Origin: Phoronis ovalis
Lineage: Eukaryota; Phoronida; Phoronidae
Assembly: GCA_028565635.1 (NCBI GenBank)
Contig: JAOXYB010055722.1
Coordinates: forward strand, 1-25,629
Reading direction: 5' to 3'
DNA: 25,629 nucleotides
Positions 1-11,000 of the stretch are shown here, one piece after another. The notes beneath the pieces are model-generated. The model made no database searches. It had not been told where the DNA came from and was given only the letters and a program-made list of their open reading frames with translations. Made by a program: the position numbers and the translations under genes. Numbering within the stretch: the stretch's first letter is position 1; each line of letters begins with the position of its first letter.

Positions 1-93
1 AATGCCGATTCCGAACACGAGTACGAACTCACGGAAACACCCGAAAATTACAGCAACTTTTTAAACGAGTTTTTTTGGGATATGAGACTATAA
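1..93 (+). CDS. possible C-terminal tail of an unidentified protein (partial)
   Basis: Frame 1 is open from the left edge for 30 codons and ends at TAA (91-93). The peptide is acidic and then aromatic, running from NADSEHEYEL to NEFFWDMRL. Its balanced codon use contrasts with the AT-rich DNA after the stop, which is why it looks coding. No family is recognised. An AATAAA lies at 570-575, far downstream, so the 3' end is uncertain. It runs opposite to the Ig exons, so it would be a convergent neighbour or lie inside an intron of the Ig gene. It could equally be a chance open frame. Confidence 0.35.
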   Translation, partial: NADSEHEYELTETPENYSNFLNEFFWDMRL

Positions 94-857
94 AATGAAG
101 TAACACTTTATCATACTTTTTATTTGTTATATTTTGAAGATATTTAGTGTATAAAGAGTACAATGTGTTAATTTGTTTTATCTGCGCTTTAAGTTATATA
201 AACCAAAACGCAAGCTTGATGTAGCGGCCTCTAGTGGCGACTATATACAATATTGCATTTATTTTTAAAAATTAACCTGCCCAGTAATTTTTATTACTCC
301 AGCTAAAAAAATATAGTTATAAACAGGAGTATATATCGGTACGGAATCGTTGATTGCAAAAAGACAGGATGTGTTCTATACAGACACGGCACACTACGGA
401 GCAGACACGGCACGCTACGGAGCACTCTGGCCGATGGTTAGTTAGAACAATGCATAATGAGATCATTGTTCGATTTCTGCATTACTTGAGGCAACAATAT
501 AATTAATTATACTGCACATGGAAATATATAAAACTTACTGGGTGTATCATTTCTATCCTCTGGATCTGGAATAAAACATATAATTATCGAACTGATCGAA
601 GTTTAGCTAATTAAGACAAACAAAACTGCTCAGTACAGGAAATGTCCTTAATAAATATTATTCATTATCACCAATGTAAAAGGACCACAGCCTCAAACTG
701 ATTCTGTCACCTAGTTTATTACAAATTTATTTTAACAGCATTATTTGCCAGGTTTATGCTTAAAGTATGGCACTGACATTATATAGTAGCAGGCCATGTT
801 ACATGTAACTCTTAACATTGCTAAAAATTATAAAACAATACTTTTGTAACATCTTAC
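94..857. other. AT-rich spacer or intron with small repeats
   Basis: No exon is convincing on either strand. It holds a two-copy 21-bp tandem repeat (381-422), a CTCF-like core (226-237, minus orientation) and, at about 735-778, a copy of a short sequence that also lies just upstream of the next Ig exon. If the Ig gene continues to the left, this is intron. Confidence 0.4.
381..422. repeat. 21-bp tandem repeat, two copies
   Basis: Two adjacent copies of a unit beginning cagacacggcac, differing at one base (acactacgg versus acgctacgg). Confidence 0.8.
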
Positions 858-1196
858 CGATAACAAATATTTCGCTGCTGTTGACAGACAATGGACTTCC
901 AACAACAGCATCATTTGTCACTGAACATCTGAAAACAGCTCCATTGTCTTCTGTGTACAGTGTTACCGATAGCTGACTTTCTGCGTTGACTGTGACCTTA
1001 TCTGTACTGGGCGTTTCGACGTAAGTTATATCGTGTGCCACACGTATGAAACCTACATCGGTAGTACGTTTTCTGGACCACGTGAGGTTACCTTTCGGTT
1101 TACCCAGGTTTGCATTACATACTAAGGTTGTTATTTCATATCCACTAACAACAACTGCTGTCGGCACTCCACTGATGACAGGAGTAGATGGAAGCA
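858..1196 (-). CDS. Ig-domain exon 3 (tandem duplicate, copy A)
   Basis: Acceptor catttacag precedes 1196 and donor GTAAGATG follows 858; 339 nt, phase 1-1. The peptide runs from LPSTPVISGVPTAV through LVCNANLGKPKG, NLTWS (a sequon at the core Trp strand) and EDNGAVFRCSV to NSSEIFVIG. Differences from copy B cluster before the first cysteine and in the loops after the tryptophan. The C-terminal stretch SPLSVNSSEIFV is identical. The frame is intact, so decay is not indicated. Confidence 0.78.
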
Positions 1197-3371
1197 CTGT
1201 AAATGCAAATGTTTTAATAGCTTTATTTGCCAAGTTTATGCTTAAAGTATGGCACTGAATGTAAATGTTTTATACTGCGGTGAAAGATATAGACAAATTG
1301 CTATTAGTTTCTGCTGTGGAATTGTAACACTGACAAGATAAAAAGAACATATTTCTAAAAACTTATAAGAAACGTTTTTTGGAGAGATGTAGTTCAGTAA
1401 CAGATGGTAAAATGTATATCACAACACCATATGTAAGATCTAGAGCCAGCGTTAGAACAACCATTCTGGTACAAAAACTGACTTCTGTTACGGTTGCTAC
1501 TACACAGGAAGTAGACAAATTGAAAACTTAGTTGACGAGGCAGAGCAAATTTCAGAAAAGTATAATTTACTAAAAGCGGAGTATGACATTTTAAGAACCT
1601 GAATTGTGGCGGTAGTCTTAGGAGGTAAATTCCTGTTTTGTGGTTATCCATGCATTTTGAAAACTTTACAAGCAACTGTAACTTTTCCATACTTATAATT
1701 TACAAATGTTAAAACCACTGAAAATAATTTCAAGAGCCAGGAAAGAATGTACTGAGGCAAGCACTAACTGGGTCTGTTCCCCAGACAAGTATGGCTAGCT
1801 GGCAAACCTTAAACAGTTCATCCAGCTGGTATATGATCTGATCTGATTCTCCACATCAACACCATTAAATGATTTATTTAAGCACAAAACCTCATGAAAC
1901 AACATCTTTTTTTCCAAATTTCGGCTGACAGATGGAGTTACCCCGCATTTTTAGAATGTCGGAAGGGAACTATGGAAACAGCTATTTTTAAATGTAATTA
2001 ACATCTTTTTGTGCTTTAAGCGTCGTTCGATTATTTTCTGAATATGTCATTCAGTATAATTATTATTAAATGTCCTTTAAAATTATTTATCAGTTGCTAC
2101 GTTTATGGTGTTTATGCATAAAGTATGGCGCACGTATAAGCAGGCATGCTTGTTTACATAACGCTTGCTAAAAATCATAAAAAGCAGTTTTTGTAAAGTC
2201 TTACCCATAACAAATATTTCGCTGCTGTTAACAGACAATGGACTTCCAACAACAGCACCACTTGTCACTGAACATCTGAAAACAACTCCATTGTCTTCTG
2301 CGTACAATGTTACAGACAGCTGACTTTCTGCGTTGACTGTGACTGTATCTGTACTGGACATTTCGACGTAATTTATATCATTTGTCACACGAATAAAATC
2401 TGTATCGGTAGCACGTCTCTTGGACCACGTGACACTACCCTTTGGTTTACCCAGGTTTGCAGTGCATACTAAGGTTGTTACTGTAACTGCAGCGACGACA
2501 TCTGCCGTGGGCACTCCACTGATTACAGGATGGGATGGAAGCACTGTAAATGTACTGTTTTATGTAGATAGAATAATAATAAATAAATATACCTTCTGTT
2601 GTCTATGTTCTAATAAAATAAGAAGGCGGTTTTATAAAATTTCATACGGAGATATATGATATCATATTCGCTGTATGTCAATGATTTGAAGAGATAGCTA
2701 CTTCGATAATATTAAACATAAATAATATATTTATTTCTCTTCCGGGAAAATCCTATAATTGTCTTTTATCATGCATCATATATTGTAACACCAGTATAAT
2801 ATGTAATTTTATTTTCTGTTCTCATATTTTGCGCCTTGCTAGGAAATTTGTTTGAGGTATAGGTGCTTTATAAATTATATCAAATATTGATATCCATATC
2901 GCAAAACGATAAAACAATGTGTGTCAAAGCATTAAAAACAGTACGATTATACAAGAAACACATCCTTACTGTTCACTGCAAGAACAACCGATTCGGAAAC
3001 GATTACTCGTTCGTAAGTACCCACGTGACTCAATTCATATCCATCAATCACGCAGTCGTACACCCCATCGTCTGCTAGGGTCGCATTAACAATTTGAATT
3101 GATGCCTCTGTTCCATATACTGTTGACACATTTCCTAAGTAAACGATACGGTTTACTGCGAAAACATCGACAAAAAATGTCCCCGCTCTTACAACATGTC
3201 GCTGGGGAAATTCAGCTCGAAATACAATTTCCGCTGTTGTTGTCTTATTCCATGTTATGTCCTTTACTTGTTCATTTGAACCCAAAATTATAGTACACTG
3301 TAAAGTTGCAGTTTCACCCACAAGTACTACATGATTTCCTGGCACCGCTACAGACAGACCATGTACAGAAC
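858..3371 (-). CDS. multi-Ig-domain protein gene, three internal exons (partial)
   Basis: Three minus-strand exons, in transcript order 3371-2970, 2543-2205 and 1196-858, each encode about one immunoglobulin-like domain. Each has an AG acceptor and a GTAAG donor, and each length is a multiple of three in phase 1-1, the usual layout of shuffled Ig exons. The first domain has the full Cys...Trp...DxGxYxC pattern. The other two resemble C2-type domains of CD22/nephrin/hemicentin-like adhesion or recognition proteins (general resemblance, not an assignment). NxS/T sequons in all three suggest an extracellular location. No signal peptide, transmembrane segment or stop codon was found, so both ends are missing. 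The introns hold no other clear exon. Confidence 0.75.
1334..1602 (+). pseudogene. possible frameshifted coding remnant with a coiled-coil end
   Basis: On the + strand, inside the Ig-gene intron, one frame is open from 1334 to TAG at 1529-1531 and includes RTTILVQKLTSV and ATTQEVDKL. Another frame overlaps it from about 1510 to TGA at 1600 and reads ENLVDEAEQISEKYNLLKAE, a charged heptad-like stretch. The second continues naturally from the first after a one-base shift, as expected of a decayed coding sequence, perhaps from a transposon. No family is recognised. Chance is a real alternative. Confidence 0.25.
2205..2543 (-). CDS. Ig-domain exon 2 (tandem duplicate, copy B)
   Basis: Acceptor tttacag precedes 2543 and donor GTAAGA follows 2205; the exon is 339 nt, phase 1-1. 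The peptide runs from LPSHPVISGVPTAD through LVCTANLGKPKG, SVTWS and EDNGVVFRCSV to NSSEIFVMG. The Ig cysteines and tryptophan are present. The F-strand tyrosine of YxC is replaced by Phe (FRC). It is the close paralogue of the exon at 858-1196: identical length, same phases, and roughly three quarters identical in protein by eye. Confidence 0.78.
2970..3371 (-). CDS. Ig-domain exon 1 of the visible three
   Basis: Acceptor atttcacag lies just above 3371 and donor gtaagg starts at 2969. The 402 nt are phase 1-1. The frame runs from SVHGLSVAVPGNH through ETATLQC (first cysteine), DITW (core tryptophan) and LADDGVYDC (F-strand motif) to VLAVN. Length and motifs fit a V-like Ig domain. Sequons NKT, NVS and NAT are visible. 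This domain is clearly diverged from the two downstream ones. The preceding exon was not identified. Confidence 0.75.
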
Positions 3372-4892
3372 CTGTGAAATAATAGATGGCAAGTAAACTA
3401 TAGTAACATTTGAATTTTTCATTGCTTATTAAACAAAGTTGGTCGACTTCTGTATGAATAGTTCCATACAGTAGAATTGCACTATTCTGCTTACGAGATC
3501 GAGTTCCTTAATATGTTGCCAATAAATTAGTAGATCCAGTAAGAAGTAGTGACCACTTGATCAAGTTAATCAAATTATTTCAAAATTCCTACAGAAAATA
3601 ACGCGAAAACAGCGGGAATTTGTGTCCGATCGACAACAGTGATAAAAAGACAAACTTTACAAGATAGTATCATGTTCTATTCTATGACGTCATCAGCAAA
3701 TTTATCAAAAACAAAATACGACATCAAAAACTGAGTTCTATATAATTAAAGTTTCAACTTTGAATCTTCAAGGTTGCTTAAACAAACTTCTTGCACTCCC
3801 TCCAGCTACCAGTGACCTCTTGGTACTTTATTCTCAACAACGACACACTATACGTAAACAGTGGATAGCGCTCATTCACGCAATCACAGTTCGACCTTAG
3901 ACGCATTGTGATTTGATCTTGATACTCAGTGTACTGAAGTTAGTTTTGATGTTTTGTCGTTTAGAATATTAATTATAATCAGGTACGTCGATGGTTGTGT
4001 CAATTAAGGACTCTGTAGAAGTAACAAGCGAGTCTGCCTTCGTCTCTATTGAAGGATTTTCCTGCTGAGTCCATGTAGTGTTTGGCATTGAACCATGTCC
4101 ACGAGATTTTTCCAGCAATGAACTTGGCTCTCGAACATATCTTAGAGTTTTATATATCCTAGCTCAAACTATTACACGGTAAGAATAATGAAGATATCAC
4201 TAAGACAACAACAAAAAGACAACTAGCACAACACTTTTATTTGCTGAATAATTATAAATATAATATTAACATATATTAGTTTAGTACTGTTAATAGTATA
4301 GTGCAAATAATACAAGCATTCGTTTAGCTTTAAAATAATATATAGTTTATACATTTTTTCTGTACACATACGAGCAGACAGATTTTTACTTACTACATTG
4401 AAATTATGTACAGAGAGTAACAAAAGCGCCAGCTGATCACTGGCAGCTGAAAAGTGCCGCAATGAAATGAAAAAGCAACAACAAAGTTCGACATAAGCCG
4501 GGTCCTAAACTGAACTCGAGGGTTGGTCGTACAACAGCTGCGCAATGGCCTGAACCTATGGTGGACATTTACAGCCTTTTATAATACATCTTTGCCTCTT
4601 AGTAGTGAAAACATCAGGTTTGCTAGTACGATTGTTTTTTTAACAATCTCAAGATAATGTCCTGATGATGTCAATATTATTCAAAAACATGATCTGAACA
4701 ATTTATTTGACTGGAGTACTAAGTGGCTCCTACGTTTTTACCCGCACAAATACAAAGTTCTTCAAATAAGTAACAAACTAAAAATATGTGGTAATCTTCA
4801 TTAAAAATGAATACGATGGAGGTACGTTTAGGTTTAAAAGTAATGGAGATTGCGAAGGATATCAGTGTGATTATCGACAAGCAGCAGGCATT
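3372..4892. other. spacer or 5' introns of the Ig gene; no supported exon
   Basis: The upstream exons of the Ig gene should lie here or further right, but none can be defined. Short open frames have neither convincing splice signals nor recognisable domains. Confidence 0.4.
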
Positions 4893-5182
4893 TGACAAAC
4901 TTCTACAATCAATGCCGTGTAGATACATGCAAATATTACTTCACAAACCGAGCAGCTGACATATGACAAACTTCTACAATCAATGCCGTGTAGATACATG
5001 CAAATATTACTTCACGAACCGAGCAGCTGACATATGACAAACTTCTACAATCAATGCCGTACGTGTGTAGATACATGCAAATATTACTTCACGAACCGAG
5101 CAGCTGACATATGACAAACTTCTACAATCAATGCCGTGTAGATACATGCAAATATTACTTCACGAACCGAGCAGCTGACATA
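4893..5182. repeat. 71-bp minisatellite, four copies
   Basis: Copies begin with tgacaaacttctacaatc at 4893, 4964, 5035 and 5112. The third is 77 bp because of a 6-bp insertion (gccgtacgtgtgtag instead of gccgtgtag). The first copy differs from the rest at one visible base (cacaaaccg versus cacgaaccg). Each unit carries CAGCTG, and the copy junctions carry CATATG. The array directly follows a short + strand open frame (ATG about 4807), whose last part lies in the first copy. Confidence 0.92.
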
Positions 5183-6904
5183 ATGTAGTTAATGCCACAA
5201 TCGTCAAAATATTTGAAATAAGATTAAGTTTTTATTGGAGAGACCATCCGATGAAGTACCATTTCAACCAAGATGTGATATACGAATTAGAGATGGACAT
5301 AGAAAAGCAGTAGCTCCTACTTTTATAATGAACGTAGGTAAACGTTGGTACGTAAACAAACTCACCTAAAAGATAGGACATTTCTATGACGAGATGAAAT
5401 AATAAAGCAGACAACATGTTGCTATACCATGATACAGGCTACACACATTTAAACATAAATAACTCAAAATAAACGCGCTCTTTCGCAGATTCGTGTATTG
5501 TAAATTCGTTGCGTGTGCTATGCCAGACAACCATGATCTAAACAACAACAGATACAGCGTGGCCGCAAAGTTGACGCAACAATGAATATTCGATTGTCTA
5601 GAAAAGACGGACGTCAACACGCATTTGAGCTTCGCGCCATGCATGTTCAAAGAAAACCGTATGTTATCATTGCAGGGGATTATTACAGGAATACAAAATT
5701 CATCTCCCGGGCAGGGGTTTCTTAATTTTTTGGTACCTGGCATACTCTTTTGGCGTAATCTTTTGGTATAACCTAAAGTGACAATTGCAAGGAAGTAGCC
5801 CCGGGGAAGCGCACCCACTAATAAAGAAAAACTAGGGTTTATATAGCAAACCTGTCTACATAATTAAAAAAAAATCGTTTTGCTGACTTTTCTTTAATTT
5901 ATCAATCAGCTTTATACTATCTCTGAAGCTTAAATTTGTTTGGTGGTGTCGCTTGGAAAGTTAAGTATGTTCCTTCTTGCAAACTGGATAACCTGTCTAT
6001 AGCATTTAAGGTTTAGCAGCCAGCCAGCCAGACTCGTTTGGGGGAACAGATATGCGCATTTGACATCTTAAGCATATACTCAAAGTCACTCATTGACTAC
6101 CCGGCATTGACTACTTGTACATGTACCTGGTGGCACTAATGGTATTAACCATATCTTTACGACAATTCCTCCGCGAGCCAATTAAAGTGATGCGCATCTG
6201 TCTGCACCGCAAACGACTTGTTTTAACTACGGATATATAAATGCAGTGGGATCATATAGATTATTTGTCTACCTGTACAACAGTTTCGTGATTATTCATA
6301 AATTAAGATATTGCATGGACTGTATCATGGTGTACCAGCACCCTAGCTTGCACGATGTTATAGTCAAAATAAACTGTTATTTAATTACAATTGCGCAGAT
6401 CGGAGTGAACTTTCGGTGCCAAAAAAATACTCATCACAAATGTCATATTCCGAAAGGGTCGCCAGGGCTTGTTTTCGAAAAACCCCGCTCCTAATATAGC
6501 ACGTGTTCATCATTAGATTTCCAATTCTCTGGATTTTTTTTTCATCCTTGAGGCGACCAGTGTACCATATCTGCTTATATAATATTCAAGGCTAATGATG
6601 TTAGTGTATTGAGAAACCTAGTTTGAATTCCCTCTTTTACATCCCTATGGAGATGCACCCTGGTGTCACAATAAACTGTCTCTGTGCACGTTTTTCACTC
6701 TGATTTTCCGTACAACACAGCATTAATCCACTGACTTCTACCACATCCTTCTACCCAGTGACCTGTTGATTAGGAATGTCGTGTTCTACACTGATAATTA
6801 ACCTAGCGAGTCCTTCAAATATATCCTTGCACGTGATGATTAACTAAACGTAAAATCGATTTGTTTGTAGCCTTTAAAGTGCAGCATTAACAATAAAAAT
6901 CAAG
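5183..6904. other. intergenic spacer with degenerate repeat-like sequence
   Basis: No gene is supported. At 5690-5825 a GC-rich patch with CCCGGG and CCCCGGGG palindromes and the repeated phrase 'cttttggcgtaatcttttgg' looks like a degenerate transposon end. A second patch, at 6395-6490, is similarly out of character with the AT-rich surroundings. A (CAGC)n-like stretch lies at about 6018-6031. Confidence 0.35.
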
Positions 6905-7873
6905 TCACAATTATTAATCATTTTTTTATTCTTTGAGACTCACAGATGCAAACATTCCTACACCTAATACTGTCCAGATAACAAACACATTGTTAGATTA
7001 TAATTGTAGTCAAAACGCCTATTGTAACAGCTTTATCACAGAACATTCACTCAAAATAATTCCCAAAACTAAATCAAATCACGGAGTTTTGGGTAAAATG
7101 TTTCCCGATAGCTTCAAAAATAACTTCACTAATTTGAAACAGGAGGTCTGGCAGACAGATGGTTCTCTTCAAACTCACACATTTTACCCTGAAACTCAGT
7201 GAGATTACAATGTACGCCTTAAACAGTTTAAAAATTAATTGTAACAATTCCAAAGTAAATCATATCAATAGTGAAAACACACTCAGCATTCAGACAGCGT
7301 CACTTCAAATACAAATATCCATCTTCCAGTTAGAAAGCTGTAGATACTACACAATAAGATAACACAAATCCAAGTTTATGTGTTGCTTTGGCAATATTAT
7401 AATCAAAATACACAGGATAGTCAAACTACACTGCACATGAAAATAAATTTTTGCTATAACAAATAAAAAGTAATGTCAAAACTACAAGCATAGCTAAGAA
7501 ATACAGGTTTAGCAATTTTGTTGGTGGTTATTTGGTGAAAGTATTTTTAGTGAACCAGTGCACAATCAACTTGCTTGATAATCATTTGAAAATCCTGTTT
7601 AAGCCTGTCTTGTATATTGTTGTACTTTGCAATAAATTTGAATATTCCACCCGAATGTGCTAACATAATACTACTAATAGTCTAGTTTTTAGTTTCCGAC
7701 CTCAGAAACAACAATGTACCACATCAATATGATGTACAACAAACAAGCCACGGTTATGGCACAGTTATGCATCTTGAACATTCAACAGCTACTCAATTTG
7801 TAGCACCTTTTAAGTTCAACTAACACAGTAACGGGCAATGTGTCATATCCCCGCGGCTGTAGTGAAGAAAAGG
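6905..7873 (-). other. probable 3' UTR of STARD7 with poly(A) signal
   Basis: It follows the STARD7 stop on the minus strand. A minus-strand AATAAA (TTTATT at 6925-6930) would place cleavage near 6905-6915. No other minus-strand AATAAA was noticed between it and the stop. Open frames here on the + strand lack an ATG or domain content and are treated as chance. Confidence 0.4.
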
Positions 7874-8001
7874 TTACATGGCTACTTTTTCTCTCTGCGA
7901 TTCAAGCCAACTTTCACCATTGTACGCTCGTGGACGCTTGGAAGATTTATCCATCAGCTGTTTGGCTGCCTGGTGAAGCTTTTCAACAAAATCTGGTACA
8001 C
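7874..8001 (-). CDS. STARD7: STARD7 exon 6: C-terminal helix and tail
   Basis: 128 nt from acceptor tttatttag to TAA. It encodes VPDFVEKLHQAAKQLMDKSS, the C-terminal START helix (human PDFLEKLH), then a basic, poorly conserved tail ending REKVAM. The human tail is longer here. Confidence 0.93.
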
Positions 8002-11000
8002 CTAAATAAACACAAAACGCGATGTTAGTAATTAGATATATTCCGTGGAGCCAATCCAACCATTTTTTCAGCTGAGTTTTCACACTTTATCAGAACGAGA
8101 ATATGGTACAATTACACCTCACAACGTCTCGCAAAACCATCTGCTATAACCCATACTAATATATATAAGAAATGCACTTTAATCCTGAGTTTTTGAGACT
8201 CCAGTAATTAACTCTTGAGACAGATCTTTAACCTCAGGGAGACATTTTTTCTTTATTTAGCTTGTTACAGATCTACTCAAGGTAATAATATTTGATTTGT
8301 ACAACATAGATCACTTGCCCGGTAACATAATAACAAGCATGTTTCAGATTCCTGACAGCAGTAATTTTCTGTGGGACTTCCCTTAGTAACGACAACCTGA
8401 CAACCTGTAGGTATGCCATGCATCTTTCCAAAACCATGCAGAAATAAGTTGGTTTCCAACGAAATAGAAAACTACCTCATTTCTTTCCCATATATACTTA
8501 ACAAATGTTGCATGGACATCAATAACAAGCTCTCCAGATTTCATGCCCAAATTTATGCACTTGTTCTAAATACCAAATATAGCGAGATTAGTTCTTAACT
8601 ACCTCAAAATTTCTGTGAGCTTGTGTCAAAATCTAAACTTTCATAAGCATATGTGAGACTGTTGAAATACTAACCTGAGCTAGCCATCCAGTTGTATGCA
8701 GCAGAAGGAATGACGGCTTGTGGGTCATCAAAGTAGGTCAAAACGTAATCAAAACCATTCTGAAAAGGACAGACAGCTTTAGCTCAACATAACCAACTGG
8801 TCAGTTAACACAGCAAAAACTACAAACAAAACCTAACGATTTCATGTTATGTGATTTAACACTTCAACATTTCTGTGTGTGCCCCTGAACATGAATTGAA
8901 AACTGTTCATGTTAGTCAAGCAGAACTTGTGGATGGTTCCCACATGGTTTGTGTAGATCCTTCTGAAAGTTATCCACATCAAGTTGGTGCTTTTTATACT
9001 CAAGGAGCAAGAAAGCTTCGCTAAGAGTTAGTTGTTGGGATTTTTTGCGTAAAAGTAGCTAGGATATAAATTCAAGCCCAGCTCATAATTATTTCTATGC
9101 CTGTACTGTCACTGGTTTACATTTCTATAATGCCACTCCATTTGTCTTAAACAGCCTGTAAACAGAGGTATTGTTATATTTCCAAACACTCACATCATCA
9201 AAATTATTGTGCGGTTTGATAACGAGCTCCGACTGGTAGTTCTTGATTCTGACATATTTATTATCAGCTGGGATATCTGGATGATCTACCGATCGAGACA
9301 CTACGACCATAATCTTGTTTTCGTGATCAATTTTATATCGCCGCTTGTAAACATATTCTCTGCTGTACATAGGAAACTGAAAGAAAGTGCACTAATTAGC
9401 TTGACAAACCCTTTTTTGTTGATTTTGGCATAATATATTTCTTAATTACCTCAGCATTAAATACCTGTTATTATATGCATATTCACTGAAATTAAAACAT
9501 CCACTAGATGGCATCAAGTGTATTGTATTCCTACTTTCAGATGTTATACTGTAGTAGTATTATTTAATCATATTTGTATTTTCAAACAGCATTTACTGTA
9601 ACAACATTTTTAATAACTTTCAACGTGAGATGGAATACAGATTTTAGTAATGGATAACTGTATTTACAGCTGTAGTGTGACCTAGCTGTGGGATTGGAAG
9701 CTCTGCTAAAAGTGCAGAAACTGCATTTAGAATTTACTTCCCACATACTAAGTGATACATCATCCTACATCAAATAAGACACCGACAGAGCCTACACTGA
9801 CAGATGGCAGCTGATATCACACAGCCAATGGATTCTTTCAAATTTCAGATGATGTCAGAATAGATCATCTTGATGCAGTAATGGCTGTAATAAGTGTTTA
9901 AACTTCACCAAATGCACAGAAAGTAGGTCAGGACTGTTCAACTTGTACTTGTACAAGGGAGGGGAAGGCTCCACCACCCATATTATAGTCAATATCATAC
10001 TACATACTAATATATGTACAGTGGACCACAAACCCACCAGGCACCAGCCATGCTTCTTTTATTGCAGTGCCTTCCCCCCTTTCCATTCAACTAAAGTCAC
10101 ACAACCATCAATAAACCCAAACTACAAAATGTACTGCACATTTCTCCCCTATGGAGCCTCTAAGCAGGGGAGTAAATATACTGCACATTTCTCCCCTACA
10201 GAGCCTCTAAGCAGGGGAGTAATTCATGACACACCAAACCATCAGTCGTAAAAAGACCAGCAGCTAACGACATCTGAGATTACACAGTTTTCTGAGAGCT
10301 GCTCATTATAACAGTTAAACAAGACAACTTACTGGGTACTGCATGATCCAGCGGACAACCTCACTCCCGGACTGTCTATCACGGTCAACAACATCTAGAG
10401 CAATAATTAGTTTATCCCATTGTTTTCTGTACTCCAAATCTACTTGCACAGCAAAAAATGCTCGAGCAGGGATATCAAAAAATGTACCATGCACTGTAAA
10501 ATCAAATTAATAATAATTCATATTTAGCAGCATGGTTATCAATGAACAAACATAGTATAATGTTTGATATTTAACAATAAGCAACAATCCTCATTAGTCA
10601 ATTACTTTTGTGTTCCAAAAATATCTAAATCATTAAATAGCCAAATTCAACTTTTCCTTCTGAAGGTAAAACCTAGCTTTGAAAACACCCTAAAGGAGCT
10701 CAATCAAAGTTCACAATACAGATTCTATGAACAACTATGTTTTATCAACCATCCGATTTTAAACACTAATTTTCGATTACTGTGCCGACTTCTGTACCGC
10801 ACTAAAGTGCACCCAATTCTTGTCCTATACTATATATTTTACCTAAGGTCAAATGGGAACCCCCACACAGACACTTGTGAGGACACTTGTTGACATGTGA
10901 GGATACTCGCTGATATATGAGGATACTTGTTGACATGTGAGGATACTTCTTTTCTTATGATTAATTCACTGAATCACAGTCAAACTGTGGCTATATTTAT

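Noticed and set aside
4223-4462. Minus-strand frame with LALLLLSVH and a nearby cacttttcag/GTAAGT pair.
   Set aside because: It has no ATG, the frame after the donor runs into low-complexity sequence, and the implied phases do not fit the neighbouring exon.
4790-4893. Second + strand frame reading NEYDGGTFRFKSNGDCEGYQ.
   Set aside because: Only 34 codons between stops, no splice signals checked out, no recognised domain.
5384-5818. Minus-strand open frame of 144 codons with a signal-peptide-like stretch after an ATG at 5644 (NFAATLYLLLFRSWLSGIAH), possibly the first exon of the Ig gene.
   Set aside because: A phase-1 GT (gtatag after 5428) would join to the exon at 3371, but the donor is weak, a second hydrophobic stretch follows, and the upstream part of the frame lies in repeat-like DNA.
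6933-7362. Two + strand frames opposite the STARD7 3' UTR.
   Set aside because: The first has no true ATG; composition is that of AT-rich noncoding DNA.
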